Source: Roseovarius sp. THAF27 (GTDB lineage Bacteria; Pseudomonadota; Alphaproteobacteria; Rhodobacterales; Rhodobacteraceae). Taken from it: a DNA stretch of 64,000 nucleotides. Position numbers and translations under genes: made by a program. Every line of letters begins with the position of its first letter. Position 1 is the stretch's first letter. The DNA lies in assembly GCF_009363655.1 (NCBI RefSeq), contig NZ_CP045393.1, positions 2,790,001 through 2,854,000 on the forward strand, in the 5' to 3' direction. Below the pieces are notes generated by a model that searched no databases, was not told where the DNA came from, and was given only the letters and a program-made list of their open reading frames with translations. Below, one piece after another: positions 26,675 to 36,137 of the stretch.

Positions 26675-28341
26675 CCGCCGAGGCCGACACCGCCCGCACC
26701 CAGCGCGCCCTCGCGGCCCTTGCAGTTGATCCCGGCGGCCTCAAGGGCCTGACGTTCCGCGCCCGCATGGGCCCCGCCCGGCAGGCGTTTGAAACCGCTC
26801 TGCGCAAACTGCCCGGCGCCCAGCACCGCATTCACCCCGCTATCACCGACGACCAGCTTTTCGGCGGCCTCAACATCGCCGCCTCGCTGGCCGAAGGCCG
26901 CCCGGCGCGCGACGCGGGCCTCGCCGACCAGCCCTCCACTCTTACCCTTACAATGGCCGAACGCACGCCCCCCGGCCTCGCCGCCCGCCTCGCGCAGCTG
27001 CTCGACGCCGATCACGGCCACGCCCTCATCTTGCTCGACGAATCCGCCAGCGCGGACGAAGGCGCGCCGCAAACCCTGCTCGACCGCCTCGCCTTCCACA
27101 TCGAGCCGACCGAGGCCGCTGCCCCCGTCCGTCTGCCCGCCGCCGCCGATCTGGATTCGGCCCGCAAGCGCCTGCCCCGCGTGCAAGTGTCCGACGACGC
27201 CCTGCCCCTGCTCGTCACCCTCGCCGCCCGCTTCGGCATCCACAGCTTGCGCGCGCCCAGCCTCGCCCTGCGCGCCGCCCGCGCCCTCGCCGCGCTCGAC
27301 GCCGAGATGACGGTCAGCGACGCCCAGCTTCAGGAAGCCGCGGAACTGGTCTTTCCCTCCCGCGCAACGGTGATGCCTGCCGAGGCGGAAGAGGAAACAC
27401 CGCCTGAGACGCCGGAACCGGACCAGTCCGATGCGTCCGACACCAACGGCGACCAATCCCTCACCGACCTGCCCGACGACATCCTCGTCTCCGCCATCGC
27501 CGCCCTGCTGCCGCCCGACATTCTCGACCGCCTCGCCGCCAAATCCACCCGCCCCGCCAATGCGGCAGGCAGCGGCGCGGGCGACGGCCGCCGCGGCAAC
27601 CGTCGGGGCCGCCCCCTGCCCTCGCGCCCGGGCCGCCCCTCGGCCCAATCCCGGATCGACCCGATCGCCACGCTCCGCGCTGCCGCCCCGTGGCAGACCC
27701 TCCGCAAAACCGGACGCAACGCCGACCGCGCGCTGGTCATCCTGCCCTCGGACATCCGCATCAAACGGTTCGAGGACCGCTCCGACCGCCTGCTCATCTT
27801 CACCGTCGACGCCTCCGGCTCCGCCGCCGTCGCCCGCCTGGCCGAAGCGAAAGGCGCGGTGGAACTCATGCTGGCCCAGGCCTATGCCCGCCGCGATCAG
27901 GTCGCCCTTCTGGCCTTCCGCGGCACCGGCACCGAAACGCTCCTGCCGCCAACCCGCTCGCTGGTACAGGCCAAACGCCGCCTTGCCTCGCTGCCCGGCG
28001 GCGGCGGCACGCCCCTCGCCTCTGGCCTGATGGCCGCGGGCGACCTCGCACAGCTGGCCCGCGGCCGTGGCCTCACGCCCATGCTGGTCCTGCTGACGGA
28101 CGGCCGCGCCAACATCCCGCTCTCCGGCGACCCCAACCGCGCCACCGCGAACGACGACGCCACCCGCCTCGCCGTCAGCCTGCGCGGGCAAGGCCTCTCC
28201 GGCGTGCTGGTCGACACCTCCAACCGCCCCACCGACACGGCCCGCACCATCGCCGCCGCTCTGGGCGCGCGCTATCTCGCCCTGCCCCGCGCCGACGCCC
28301 ACGGAATAAGCACCGCCGTCACCTCGGCGCTCGAGGCGTAA
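26671..28341 (+). CDS. bchD: Magnesium chelatase subunit D
   Basis: 556 residues. Degenerate AAA+ N-terminal half, an acidic proline-rich linker (about residues 230-255), and a C-terminal von Willebrand A domain with the MIDAS motif DASGSAA and LLTDGRANIPLSG. Forms the motor complex with BchI. Starts by ATGA overlap with bchI. Confidence 0.96.
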   Translation: MTAEADTARTQRALAALAVDPGGLKGLTFRARMGPARQAFETALRKLPGAQHRIHPAITDDQLFGGLNIAASLAEGRPARDAGLADQPSTLTLTMAERTPPGLAARLAQLLDADHGHALILLDESASADEGAPQTLLDRLAFHIEPTEAAAPVRLPAAADLDSARKRLPRVQVSDDALPLLVTLAARFGIHSLRAPSLALRAARALAALDAEMTVSDAQLQEAAELVFPSRATVMPAEAEEETPPETPEPDQSDASDTNGDQSLTDLPDDILVSAIAALLPPDILDRLAAKSTRPANAAGSGAGDGRRGNRRGRPLPSRPGRPSAQSRIDPIATLRAAAPWQTLRKTGRNADRALVILPSDIRIKRFEDRSDRLLIFTVDASGSAAVARLAEAKGAVELMLAQAYARRDQVALLAFRGTGTETLLPPTRSLVQAKRRLASLPGGGGTPLASGLMAAGDLAQLARGRGLTPMLVLLTDGRANIPLSGDPNRATANDDATRLAVSLRGQGLSGVLVDTSNRPTDTARTIAAALGARYLALPRADAHGISTAVTSALEA

Positions 28342-28346
28342 AGCGC

Positions 28347-29210
28347 ATGGACTGGGCCCGCGACCTGCCCGACTGGCCCCATGCCGATGCGTCGCGCCGC
28401 GTCCGCCACCGTCCGCACGACTGGCATGTGCAGGAATGGGGCACCGGCCCCACGCTCCTGCTACTGCACGGCGCGGGCGCCAGCACGCATACCTGGCGCG
28501 ACCTCATTCCCCGCCTGTCTGAAAACCACCACATCATTGCCCTCGACCTGCCCGGCCACGGCTTCACCCGCGCCGGCAGCGTCTCGCGCCTCGGCCTCGC
28601 CACCACCGCCGAGGACATCGCGGCTCTGTGCGCCGATCAGAACTGGCAGCCGCAGGCGCTCATCGGCCATTCCGCCGGCGCCGCCGTGGCGCTCGACCTG
28701 GCAACACGCCTGCCCGGCACCCCCGCCGTCATCGGCCTCAATGCCGCGCTCGACCGGTTCGAAGGCATGGCGGGTTGGCTTTTTCCGATGCTGGCCAAGC
28801 TCCTCGCGCTCAACCCGCTCACCGCCATCGCCTTTTCGGCCGGTGGCGCCCGCCTGGGCCGCGCCCGCAACGTGATCCGCGCCACCGGCTCCACCCTCTC
28901 CGAAGAGGGCCTTGCCTGGTACAGCCGCCTCCTCGCCGATCGCGCGCATGTGGACAGCACGCTACAGATGATGTCCCGCTGGAGTACCGACGCCCTGCTC
29001 GACCACCTGCCCGAAATCGAAAGCCCGGTTCTTCTGGTCACCGGCGACCGAGACACCGCCGTCGCGCCCGAGGTCTCGGACCGCGCCGCCGCCCTACTGC
29101 CCAATGCCGAGCGCATCCGGCTGGACGGCCTGGGCCACCTTGCCCACGAGGAAGATCCCGACCGCCTTTGCGACATCATGCTGGGTTGGCTGCGCGGCAA
29201 ATCTTTCTAG
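28347..29210 (+). CDS. bchO: Alpha/beta hydrolase BchO
   Basis: 287 residues. Alpha/beta hydrolase with oxyanion-loop LLLLHGAGASTHTWRDL and nucleophile elbow GHSAGAAVA (Ser); the late GLGHLAHEEDPD provides the His. BchO is the conserved third gene of bchIDO and is thought to assist Mg-chelatase, but its reaction is unproven. ATG 28347 lies 5 bp after the bchD stop. Confidence 0.93.
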   Translation: MDWARDLPDWPHADASRRVRHRPHDWHVQEWGTGPTLLLLHGAGASTHTWRDLIPRLSENHHIIALDLPGHGFTRAGSVSRLGLATTAEDIAALCADQNWQPQALIGHSAGAAVALDLATRLPGTPAVIGLNAALDRFEGMAGWLFPMLAKLLALNPLTAIAFSAGGARLGRARNVIRATGSTLSEEGLAWYSRLLADRAHVDSTLQMMSRWSTDALLDHLPEIESPVLLVTGDRDTAVAPEVSDRAAALLPNAERIRLDGLGHLAHEEDPDRLCDIMLGWLRGKSF

Positions 29211-29244
29211 AAAAGATTTGGCAAAAGCTTTCTCAAAGCTTTTG
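29198..29244. terminator. Tandem hairpins between convergent bchO and proW
   Basis: CAAATCTTT-CTAGA-AAAGATTTG (29198-29220, overlapping the bchO stop) followed by CAAAAGCTTT-CTC-AAAGCTTTTG (29222-29244). A/T tracts on both sides allow bidirectional termination. Confidence 0.8.
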
Positions 29245-29249
29245 GCCGC

Positions 29250-31313
29250 TCACCCTTGCCCCAGCGCCGCCCGCCCCTTCCGGCTGTACCCCCGTGTCAT
29301 CCGGTCCGCGATCATCGCCAGCGTCGCCATCCCGATCCCGGCAATCATCCCCACGCCAAAGTCGCCATTGTTCAGCCCGATGTAAATCTCCTGCCCCAGA
29401 TCGCTCGTCCCCACCAGCGCCGTGATCACCAGCATCGCCACCCCGAACATGATCGTCTGGTTCAGCCCCAGCAGCAGTTGCGGCAACGCCAGCGGCAACC
29501 GCACCCGCCACAGCATCTGCCACCGGCTCGACCCGCACGCCTTCGCAGCCTCGATCACCTCCGGGCTGACCCCGCGCAGCCCGTGCTCAGCATAACGGAT
29601 GGCGGGCACGATGGCATAGGCCATGATCGCCAGCAGCGCCGTGAAATCCCCCAGCTTGAAGAACATCACGAAGGGGATCAGGATCACGAACAGCGGCATG
29701 GTCTGCAACGTGTCGCTGATCGGGCGCAGAAAGGCCGATACCGCGTCATTCTCCGACGCAATCACCCCCAGCGTCGTGCCGATCAGGAACGACAGCGCCA
29801 CCGCCAGCCCGCACAGGTAGAACGAAATCGTCGCCTCGGGCCAGACCCCCGCCACCATCAGGAAGGCCAGGCCAACGCCCGTGCCAATCGCCAGGCGTCG
29901 CCCGCCCGCCTGCCACGCCAGCAACACCATCACGCCGGCAATCGACAGCCACGGCAGCCCCGTGATCCCGAAATACAGCAGGATTGCCAACAGCGCGACA
30001 CCGATGGCCGCCCGCACCCGGCGCCGCAGCAACAGCCACCCGGCCAGCGCCGCCATCGCCACGGCGTACCCGATCTTCATCGGCATGGTGAACTCGAACC
30101 CCCAGGAAAACGGGCTGATCGTCTGCTCCAGCCCCATCTTCACCGGCAGCATCAGGTAAAACAGCGCCGTCGTCTTGATCGCCTTGATCGCGCCCGCGTA
30201 TTCTACCAGCAGCCAGTTGAACGCATCGTTCATCGCGTCCGCCGGATAGAATTCCCAGGCCCGCGGATACTCCTGCAGGAACGGAAACACCCGCGCCAGA
30301 ACCAGCATCACGCCCGTGAACACCGCCGCCACGATCCAGTACCGATAGCGCGCGACGAAACTCTCGTCCTCGCCTGCGTCCGGCGACCGCCCCATCGCGG
30401 CCCGCGCCGTGATCCGGTCCATCACCATCGCCATCAGCGCGATCACCACGCCCGCCAGTATCGCCTCGGCCACGTTCGCCTTGCGGATATGGGTCAGCAC
30501 TTCCCAGCCGATATCGGACGTGCCGCCGATAATGGACGCGATGATGATCATCGAAAACGCGGCCAGCATGGTCTGGTTCACCCCCAGCAGGATCTGGCGC
30601 AGCGCGCTCGGCACCCGCACGCGCCAGAACATCTGGCCCGCCGTGGCCCCCGCCATCATGCCCGCTTCGATTACCTCCTCATCGACGCGGGCCAGCCCCA
30701 GCGTGGTGTTCCGCACCATCGGCGGCACCGCGTAAAGCACCGAGGCGATCAGCCCCACCACCGGCCCGAAGCCAAAGAGCAACAGGATCGGCAACAGGTA
30801 GGCAAAGACCGGGATCGTCTGCAACGTGTCCATCGTGGGCGTGATCACCCGCTCGGCCTGGTCGGAATAGAACGCCCAGGTCCCCACGCAGAACCCGATC
30901 GCCACCGCTAGCGGCACCGACACCATCACCAGCGCCAGCGAATTCATCGACTCGGTCCAGTAGCCGATGACGACCATGTAGAACATCGCCAGAAACGTGA
31001 ACACCGCCAGCTTGCAGCCAGACACCGCGAAGGACGCGATCACCAGCAGACCCACGGTCAGCGCCCAGGGCATCCAATGCAAAAACTCCCGCACCCAGGA
31101 CATCGGGTAATCCATCAGGTCCGAGAACGCGCGAAACGCCGGCCCCGCTGTGTCTACCACCCAGTCCATGCCGGTGTTCAGCCAGTCGGTCATCGGCCAT
31201 TCCCACGCCTCGGGAAACTCCATCAGCCAGCCCAGCCGGTCACGAAAGCCCAGCGCCACCAGCGTCAGCCCGATCAACGCGAACCACGCCCAATGCGTGC
31301 GGTCCCCGCTCAT
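29250..31313 (-). CDS. proW: ProW-type ABC permease, two permease domains fused
   Basis: 687 residues, about twice a normal ProW. Each half ends with a permease-domain EAA loop (EEVIEAGMMAGATAGQMFWRV and SPEVIEAAKACGSSRWQMLW). It would form the whole membrane part of a glycine-betaine/proline-type importer as one chain. ATGA overlap with proV. The last gene of proX-proV-proW, facing bchO. Confidence 0.9.
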   Translation of the reverse strand: MSGDRTHWAWFALIGLTLVALGFRDRLGWLMEFPEAWEWPMTDWLNTGMDWVVDTAGPAFRAFSDLMDYPMSWVREFLHWMPWALTVGLLVIASFAVSGCKLAVFTFLAMFYMVVIGYWTESMNSLALVMVSVPLAVAIGFCVGTWAFYSDQAERVITPTMDTLQTIPVFAYLLPILLLFGFGPVVGLIASVLYAVPPMVRNTTLGLARVDEEVIEAGMMAGATAGQMFWRVRVPSALRQILLGVNQTMLAAFSMIIIASIIGGTSDIGWEVLTHIRKANVAEAILAGVVIALMAMVMDRITARAAMGRSPDAGEDESFVARYRYWIVAAVFTGVMLVLARVFPFLQEYPRAWEFYPADAMNDAFNWLLVEYAGAIKAIKTTALFYLMLPVKMGLEQTISPFSWGFEFTMPMKIGYAVAMAALAGWLLLRRRVRAAIGVALLAILLYFGITGLPWLSIAGVMVLLAWQAGGRRLAIGTGVGLAFLMVAGVWPEATISFYLCGLAVALSFLIGTTLGVIASENDAVSAFLRPISDTLQTMPLFVILIPFVMFFKLGDFTALLAIMAYAIVPAIRYAEHGLRGVSPEVIEAAKACGSSRWQMLWRVRLPLALPQLLLGLNQTIMFGVAMLVITALVGTSDLGQEIYIGLNNGDFGVGMIAGIGMATLAMIADRMTRGYSRKGRAALGQG

Positions 31314-32392
31314 GCCGGGGCTTCCTCCTGTTCGGACAATCGCGCCAGCGCCCGGACCACGCTTTGCGCCGTCACCACGCCCGTCACCGTGCCGCCCTGC
31401 TCCACCGCCAGCCCCTCGGGATGCGCCGACAGCATCGGCAACAGCGCCTCGACCGACACGTCGCCCGAAACCCGCTCGCGCCCTTCGGCGGATCCGGCCT
31501 CGGGGTCCGTCACCTCGTGGGCGCGCAGCACGCGCACCATGGGCACGTCATTGGTGAACTCGGCCACGTAATCGTCCGCCGGATTGGTGATCAGCTCGGC
31601 CGGCGTGCCGGTCTGCACCACGCGCCCGCCGCGCATGATCATCATCCGGTCCGCCACGCGCAGCGCCTCAAGAAAGTCATGCGTGATGAACACGATCGAC
31701 TTTTGCAGATCGTTCTGGATGCGCAGGAACTCGTCCTGCATCTGCCGCCGGATCAGCGGATCCAACGCCGAAAACGGCTCGTCCAGCAGCCACAGATCCG
31801 GGTCCACGGCCAGCGACCGGGCGATGCCGACCCGCTGCTGCTGTCCCCCAGACAACTGGTGCGGATAGCTTTTTTCGCGCCCTTCCAGCCCCACAAGCTC
31901 GATCACCTTGCCCACCCTCTCGCGGGTATGGTCCTGCGCCGCGCCCTGCAGGCTCAGCGGAAAGGCGATGTTCTCCCACACGCTCAGATGCGGCATCAGG
32001 CCGAAATTCTGGAACACCATGCCGATCTGGTGGCGGCGCACCTCGATCATCTCCTTGTCGGATTTCGCCCGCAGATCCTCGCCGTCCAACAGGATCTCGC
32101 CATGCGTCGGCTCCACCAGCCGCGACAGACAGCGCACCACCGTGGACTTGCCCGACCCAGACAGGCCCATGATCACGAAAATCTCGCCCACGGCCACGTC
32201 AAAGCTCACATCCGCGGCCGCCGGAATCGCGCCGTCCTCGCGGATGCGCTCGGCCAGCGCAGGTGTCTTTTCGGCAGGCTCGCCGCCCGGAAAATATTGT
32301 TCCGGTTTCTTGCCGTAGACCTTCCAGATATGACGACAGGACAGCCTCGGCTGGTCCGTCCCGGCGCCATCGCTCTCTTGCGTGTCGCTCAT
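31310..32392 (-). CDS. proV: ProV-type ABC transporter ATP-binding protein
   Basis: 360 residues. Walker A GLSGSGKST, signature LSGGQQQRVGIARSL, Walker B WLLDEPFSALDP, H-loop FITHD. The N-terminal extension (IWKVYGKKPEQYF) is typical of the glycine-betaine group, and the C-terminal 70 residues look like a CBS-type regulatory segment. Coupled to proW by ATGA. Confidence 0.93.
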   Translation of the reverse strand: MSDTQESDGAGTDQPRLSCRHIWKVYGKKPEQYFPGGEPAEKTPALAERIREDGAIPAAADVSFDVAVGEIFVIMGLSGSGKSTVVRCLSRLVEPTHGEILLDGEDLRAKSDKEMIEVRRHQIGMVFQNFGLMPHLSVWENIAFPLSLQGAAQDHTRERVGKVIELVGLEGREKSYPHQLSGGQQQRVGIARSLAVDPDLWLLDEPFSALDPLIRRQMQDEFLRIQNDLQKSIVFITHDFLEALRVADRMMIMRGGRVVQTGTPAELITNPADDYVAEFTNDVPMVRVLRAHEVTDPEAGSAEGRERVSGDVSVEALLPMLSAHPEGLAVEQGGTVTGVVTAQSVVRALARLSEQEEAPA

Positions 32393-32417
32393 GCTGACCC
32401 TGCCCCCGCTGATACGA

Positions 32418-32447
32418 AAAGGCCGGGCGTCACGACCCCCGGCCTTT
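32418..32447 (-). terminator. Hairpin between proX and proV
   Basis: AAAGGCCGGG pairs with CCCGGCCTTT across a 10-nt loop, followed by a T run on the minus strand. Likely a partial terminator that keeps the binding protein in excess over the other transporter subunits. Confidence 0.7.
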
Positions 32448-32467
32448 CCGATACGTCCATACGCACC

Positions 32468-33400
32468 TTACTGCGCAGCCTTTCCGGCCTCGACCCAGGG
32501 ACCCCAGGTCTCTTCGTTGGCGTCGATCCACTCGGCCACGACCTCTTCCAGGTCACGACCTTTCTGGTCGATCTCCAGCATCAGCGCGTTCTGCACCTCG
32601 TTGTCGATCGAGATCTGCTCGAACACCGCCGCCACGCCCGGGTTCGCCTCGGCAAACTCGGCATTGATGATCTTGTCGATCGAGGCCTGCTGGAACCCGC
32701 AGGCCTTGCCCCGCTCCTGGCCCTCTTCCTCGATGCATTCCCCCTCGGCAGGGTCCCACGCGACCCATTCCATCTCCATGTCGGCAAACAGCCAGTGGGG
32801 CTGCCAGAACATCATCAGGATCGGGTCCTGCGTCGCCACGGCCGATTTCAGTTCGGCGATCATCGCGCCCTCGGATCCGCCCGCGACCGGCTCGAACGGC
32901 ATGTCGATCATCGCCACCACGTCCTTCGACCGGGTGCCCCAGTCGGCGGGATAAGTGATCAGCCGGCCCTTGGGAAAGGTGTCGGCGGCGGCAAAGGCCT
33001 GCGCGCAGTCGTAAAGCGCCTCGTAATCCGGCAGGCCGGGGCACTGTTCCTTCATGTAAGGCGGATAGATCCAGCCTTCCTGCGGCTGCAGGCCCAGCTG
33101 ACCCACCACGGTGATATCGCCCGACTCCACCGCCTTGGGATAGATGTCGCCCACGTTGTTGGTCCATACCTCGGGCTGCAGGTGCAGATCGCCATTGGCG
33201 ATGGCCGCGAATTGCGGCACCGCACCCGCGGTCACGTATTCCACATCATGCCCGGCCTTTTCCAGCAGCGTCCCGGTGATATGCGCCGAAATATGCTGCC
33301 CCGTCCATTCGTTGATCGGAATGCGCACCGTCTCGGCCTGCGCCATCCCGGCCCCGGCCAGCGACAGGCTCGCCGCCCACAAGACAGAATTCATCTTCAT
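32468..33400 (-). CDS. proX: Glycine-betaine/quaternary-amine binding protein
   Basis: 310 residues with a signal peptide ending at AQA-ET (residue about 23). OpuAC-type periplasmic binding protein: IPINEWTGQHISAHITG at the mature N-terminus and aromatic-rich MMFWQPHWLFADMEMEW, which fit aromatic-box binding of trimethylammonium groups. ATG 33400 follows a GGAGAGA. Substrate choice among betaine, choline or related compounds cannot be decided from sequence alone. Confidence 0.88.
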   Translation of the reverse strand: MKMNSVLWAASLSLAGAGMAQAETVRIPINEWTGQHISAHITGTLLEKAGHDVEYVTAGAVPQFAAIANGDLHLQPEVWTNNVGDIYPKAVESGDITVVGQLGLQPQEGWIYPPYMKEQCPGLPDYEALYDCAQAFAAADTFPKGRLITYPADWGTRSKDVVAMIDMPFEPVAGGSEGAMIAELKSAVATQDPILMMFWQPHWLFADMEMEWVAWDPAEGECIEEEGQERGKACGFQQASIDKIINAEFAEANPGVAAVFEQISIDNEVQNALMLEIDQKGRDLEEVVAEWIDANEETWGPWVEAGKAAQ

Positions 33401-33571
33401 CGTTCTCTCCCCGTTTTTATTGATGCAGATCATGGCCGCCATCATGCGACGTCCGCACCGTGGACCCAAGCAGAAATGTTTGTTGACCGGAGAGTTAATA
33501 AAAACAAGGCTGATATCAGGCGTCCGCGGCGCGGCTGCCGATTTCATAAGCATTGTGTAAGGGAGGATGCC
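33401..33571. promoter_or_regulatory. Divergent control region between proX and the MBL-fold gene
   Basis: 171 bp with no ORF, the most A/T-rich stretch of this part (GTTAATAAAAACAAGG near 33494-33509). It must hold both outward promoters. I see no clear palindromic operator. Confidence 0.4.
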
Positions 33572-34357
33572 GTGCCGTTGAAAGTCGCTGAAAAATGGTT
33601 TCAGACCAAGGACATGGGTGATGGTGTCACCCTCATATGGGAGCCGCATGTCGCGCCATGGTTGCGCTGCAATATCTGGCATATCCAAGGACGCGACCGC
33701 GATCTCGTGATCGACACCGGCATGGGCCTGCGTCCCATGACGCACGAGCTGGCACAGCTGACCGAGCGCCCCCTCAGCGCCATCGTCACCCATACGCATT
33801 TCGACCATTCGGGCGGGTTGCACGAGTTCGACCACCGCTGCGGTCACACGGCAGAGTCCGACCTCATCGCCAACCCCACGCCGTCCAACACCTATGCCGA
33901 CGCAGGCTTCGTGCGGGCCGAAACCTTCACCGCCCTGCCATACGCGGGCTTCTCCCACGAGCACTACACCGTGACACCCGCGCCGCTCTCCGCCCTCTTG
34001 GACGAAGGCGACGTGGTCGACCTTGGCGACCGCGCATTCACGGTCTTTCACCTGCCCGGCCATAGCCCCGGCTCCATCGCGCTCCACGAGGCTTCGACCG
34101 GCCTCCTCTTCAGCGGCGACGTGGTCTATGACGGCGACCTCATCGACGACATGGACCATTCGGACCCCGCGTTGCTGGCCGAGTCCCACGCCCGCCTGCG
34201 CGAGCTCGATGTCACCACAGTACACGCCGGCCACTTCAAATCCTTCGGCCGCGACAAGCTGATTGAAATCCTCGACGAATACCGCGACGGTGGCCGCCGT
34301 CTGGGCGATGCCGACGCATGGCTTGCCGACATGATCGCAAGGAGCAGACCCCATTGA
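33572..34357 (+). CDS. MBL-fold metallo-hydrolase
   Basis: 261 residues from a GTG that follows GGGAGG by six bases. Metal-binding THTHFDHSGG (HxHxDH), then GHSPGSIALHE and HAGHF supply further ligands of a binuclear zinc site. Substrate unknown; the family includes thioesterases, lactonases and glyoxalase-II types. Its stop overlaps the TTG start of the following dehydrogenase, so the two proteins are made together, divergent from the ProXVW importer. Confidence 0.85.
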   Translation: MPLKVAEKWFQTKDMGDGVTLIWEPHVAPWLRCNIWHIQGRDRDLVIDTGMGLRPMTHELAQLTERPLSAIVTHTHFDHSGGLHEFDHRCGHTAESDLIANPTPSNTYADAGFVRAETFTALPYAGFSHEHYTVTPAPLSALLDEGDVVDLGDRAFTVFHLPGHSPGSIALHEASTGLLFSGDVVYDGDLIDDMDHSDPALLAESHARLRELDVTTVHAGHFKSFGRDKLIEILDEYRDGGRRLGDADAWLADMIARSRPH

Positions 34358-35121
34358 CCAAACGCACGGCCATCATCACCGGCGGGCTGGCGGGCATCGG
34401 CCTCGCCACCGCCCGCCTGCTGCACGAGGCCGGGCATACCGTCGCCATCGGTGCCCGGCGCGGCGACGACACATCGCTTCAGGACATGGCCCGCGACACC
34501 GTCGGTGCGGATGTCTTCGTCGCCCCGCTCGACGTGCGCCAGCGCGGCTCGGTCACGGCTTTCTGCACCTCCGTCAAAAACCAGTTCGGCACGCCGCAGA
34601 TCCTTGTGAACGCCGCCGGCGTCACCCGGCACCAGACGGTCTCCGACCACGATCTCGACGCGTGGGACGACGTGATCGAGACAAACCTCACCGGCACCTT
34701 CCTGATGATCCACGCGTGTCTGCCCGACATGATGGCGTCGGGCTGGGGCCGGATCGTCAACATCGCCTCCACCGCCGCATCCTCGGCGGTCGCCGACCAC
34801 CCCGCCTATTGCGCGTCCAAGTCCGGCGTGCTCGGCCTCTCCCGCGCCGTGGCTTTGGAAGGCGCCCCCCACGGCGTCACCTGCACCACGGTCAGCCCCA
34901 CCTGGGTCGAAACGGAAATGCTGCGCTCATCCGCCGCAACCATCGCCACCCAGAACGGAACCACCCAGGCCGAAGAGATCGCGGCCCTGGCACGCGCCAA
35001 CCCGCAAAACCGCCTCGTCCAACCGGAAGAGGTCGCCGCCATCATCGCCTTTCTCTGCTCAGATGCCGCCCCGGGCCTGACCATGGAAGACATCCAGATC
35101 AACGCCGGCGCGCACTGGTAA
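34354..35121 (+). CDS. Short-chain dehydrogenase/reductase
   Basis: 255 residues. NAD(P) motif TGGLAGIGLATARL near residue 8, NAAG, catalytic Ser in IASTAASSAV, and YCASK. Classical SDR. I start it at TTG 34354 (TTGA overlap with the MBL gene, AAGGAG nine bases upstream) rather than the ATG at 34318 within the previous gene. Substrate unknown. Confidence 0.88.
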   Translation: MTKRTAIITGGLAGIGLATARLLHEAGHTVAIGARRGDDTSLQDMARDTVGADVFVAPLDVRQRGSVTAFCTSVKNQFGTPQILVNAAGVTRHQTVSDHDLDAWDDVIETNLTGTFLMIHACLPDMMASGWGRIVNIASTAASSAVADHPAYCASKSGVLGLSRAVALEGAPHGVTCTTVSPTWVETEMLRSSAATIATQNGTTQAEEIAALARANPQNRLVQPEEVAAIIAFLCSDAAPGLTMEDIQINAGAHW

Positions 35122-36018
35122 TCAGGCCAGCCGCCGCGCCCGCCACGCCATCACCGCAGGCTCGATCAGCCCCGCCGACAGGATCAGCGGCAGGCCCACC
35201 GCTTCGCGCAGGCCGAACCGTTCCCCGGCCCAGATCGCCGCGGTGACCGTCGCCACCGCCACCTCGGTCATGAACAACAGCCCCACCAGCCCGGGGTTCA
35301 GCCGCGACGGCGCATAGATCGTGGCGAACGAGCTGGGCAGGATCAGGATCACCGCCACCGGCACAAACCACCACATCAGACCCCTGACCTCGGGCCAGTC
35401 CGGTACGGTCGCGATCTCCTGTACCGTCGCGATCCCCGCCACCAGCAGCGCCACGACCGCCCCGACAACCAGGAAATTCACCGCATGGGTCAGGATCCGC
35501 ACCCGCCGTTCCGTCAGGATCAGCGTACATCCCACGGCCCAGAACATCCCCGAGATCAGCCCGAACCAGTCGCCCGCGTTGCGCGGCAGCGGCAGCCCGG
35601 TGTCATCGGCAAAGATCACCACTAGCCCGATCAGCCCCACGAAGATCGACAGCCACCGGAACCACGTCATCCGGTCGCCCAGGAAGATCCAGCCCAGCAG
35701 GAACCCCCAGATCGGCGTCATGTAGAACAAGAGCACCGCGCGCACCACGTCGGTATACAGCAGGCCAGCGGCGTAGAGCGCAAAGGCCACCCCCGCCAAG
35801 ATGCCCCCCAGAAGCGGCCGCAGCCCTTGCGCATAGTCCGCGCGCAGCACCCAGACCGCCGGCAGGCTCAGCAGCGCTGGCAGCGTCAGGAACACCACCA
35901 TCGCCCAAGGCGCATCCAGCCCCGCCTGCTCGATCATCCGCAGCGGCAGCCAGAAAATGCCCCAGCACAGCCCCGCGAAAAGTCCCGTCAGGACAGCCCT
36001 GTTGTTGCCCTTAGCCAA
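35122..36018 (-). CDS. DMT-family (EamA) transporter
   Basis: 298 residues, about ten membrane helices in two EamA halves (for instance GLFAGLCWGIFWLPLRM at the N-terminus). Exports or imports small metabolites; substrate unknown. Chosen start is TTG 36018 because AGGAGG lies seven bases before it. An ATG further upstream has no such site and lies across a hairpin. Confidence 0.82.
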   Translation of the reverse strand: MAKGNNRAVLTGLFAGLCWGIFWLPLRMIEQAGLDAPWAMVVFLTLPALLSLPAVWVLRADYAQGLRPLLGGILAGVAFALYAAGLLYTDVVRAVLLFYMTPIWGFLLGWIFLGDRMTWFRWLSIFVGLIGLVVIFADDTGLPLPRNAGDWFGLISGMFWAVGCTLILTERRVRILTHAVNFLVVGAVVALLVAGIATVQEIATVPDWPEVRGLMWWFVPVAVILILPSSFATIYAPSRLNPGLVGLLFMTEVAVATVTAAIWAGERFGLREAVGLPLILSAGLIEPAVMAWRARRLA

Positions 36019-36072
36019 GGCGCGCCTCCTTTTCTCGTGTTTCAGTCGCCAGTCAGGCAACTGCAAGGCACA

Positions 36073-36137
36073 AAGGCAAGGCATCGCTGCCTTGCCTTCG
36101 CATTCGTACCGCCCCCTGACGCGAATGCCGCGTCAGG
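36073..36137 (-). terminator. Two hairpins after the GcvT-like gene
   Basis: CCTGACGCG-AATGC-CGCGTCAGG (36115-36137) spans the stop codon of the GcvT-like gene, and AAGGCAAGGCA-TCGC-TGCCTTGCCTT (36073-36098) follows with a short T run on the minus strand. Together they look like a terminator before the DMT transporter. Confidence 0.7.

Noticed and set aside
26560..28302. A 580-codon reverse frame opposite bchD
   Set aside because: Glycine/alanine-rich shadow with no recognisable motif; the forward strand encodes an intact BchD.
31364..33571. A long forward open frame opposite proV and proX, joined to the MBL-fold gene
   Set aside because: It is a high-GC shadow of proV/proX on the other strand. 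The true MBL start is GTG 33572 with its own ribosome site.
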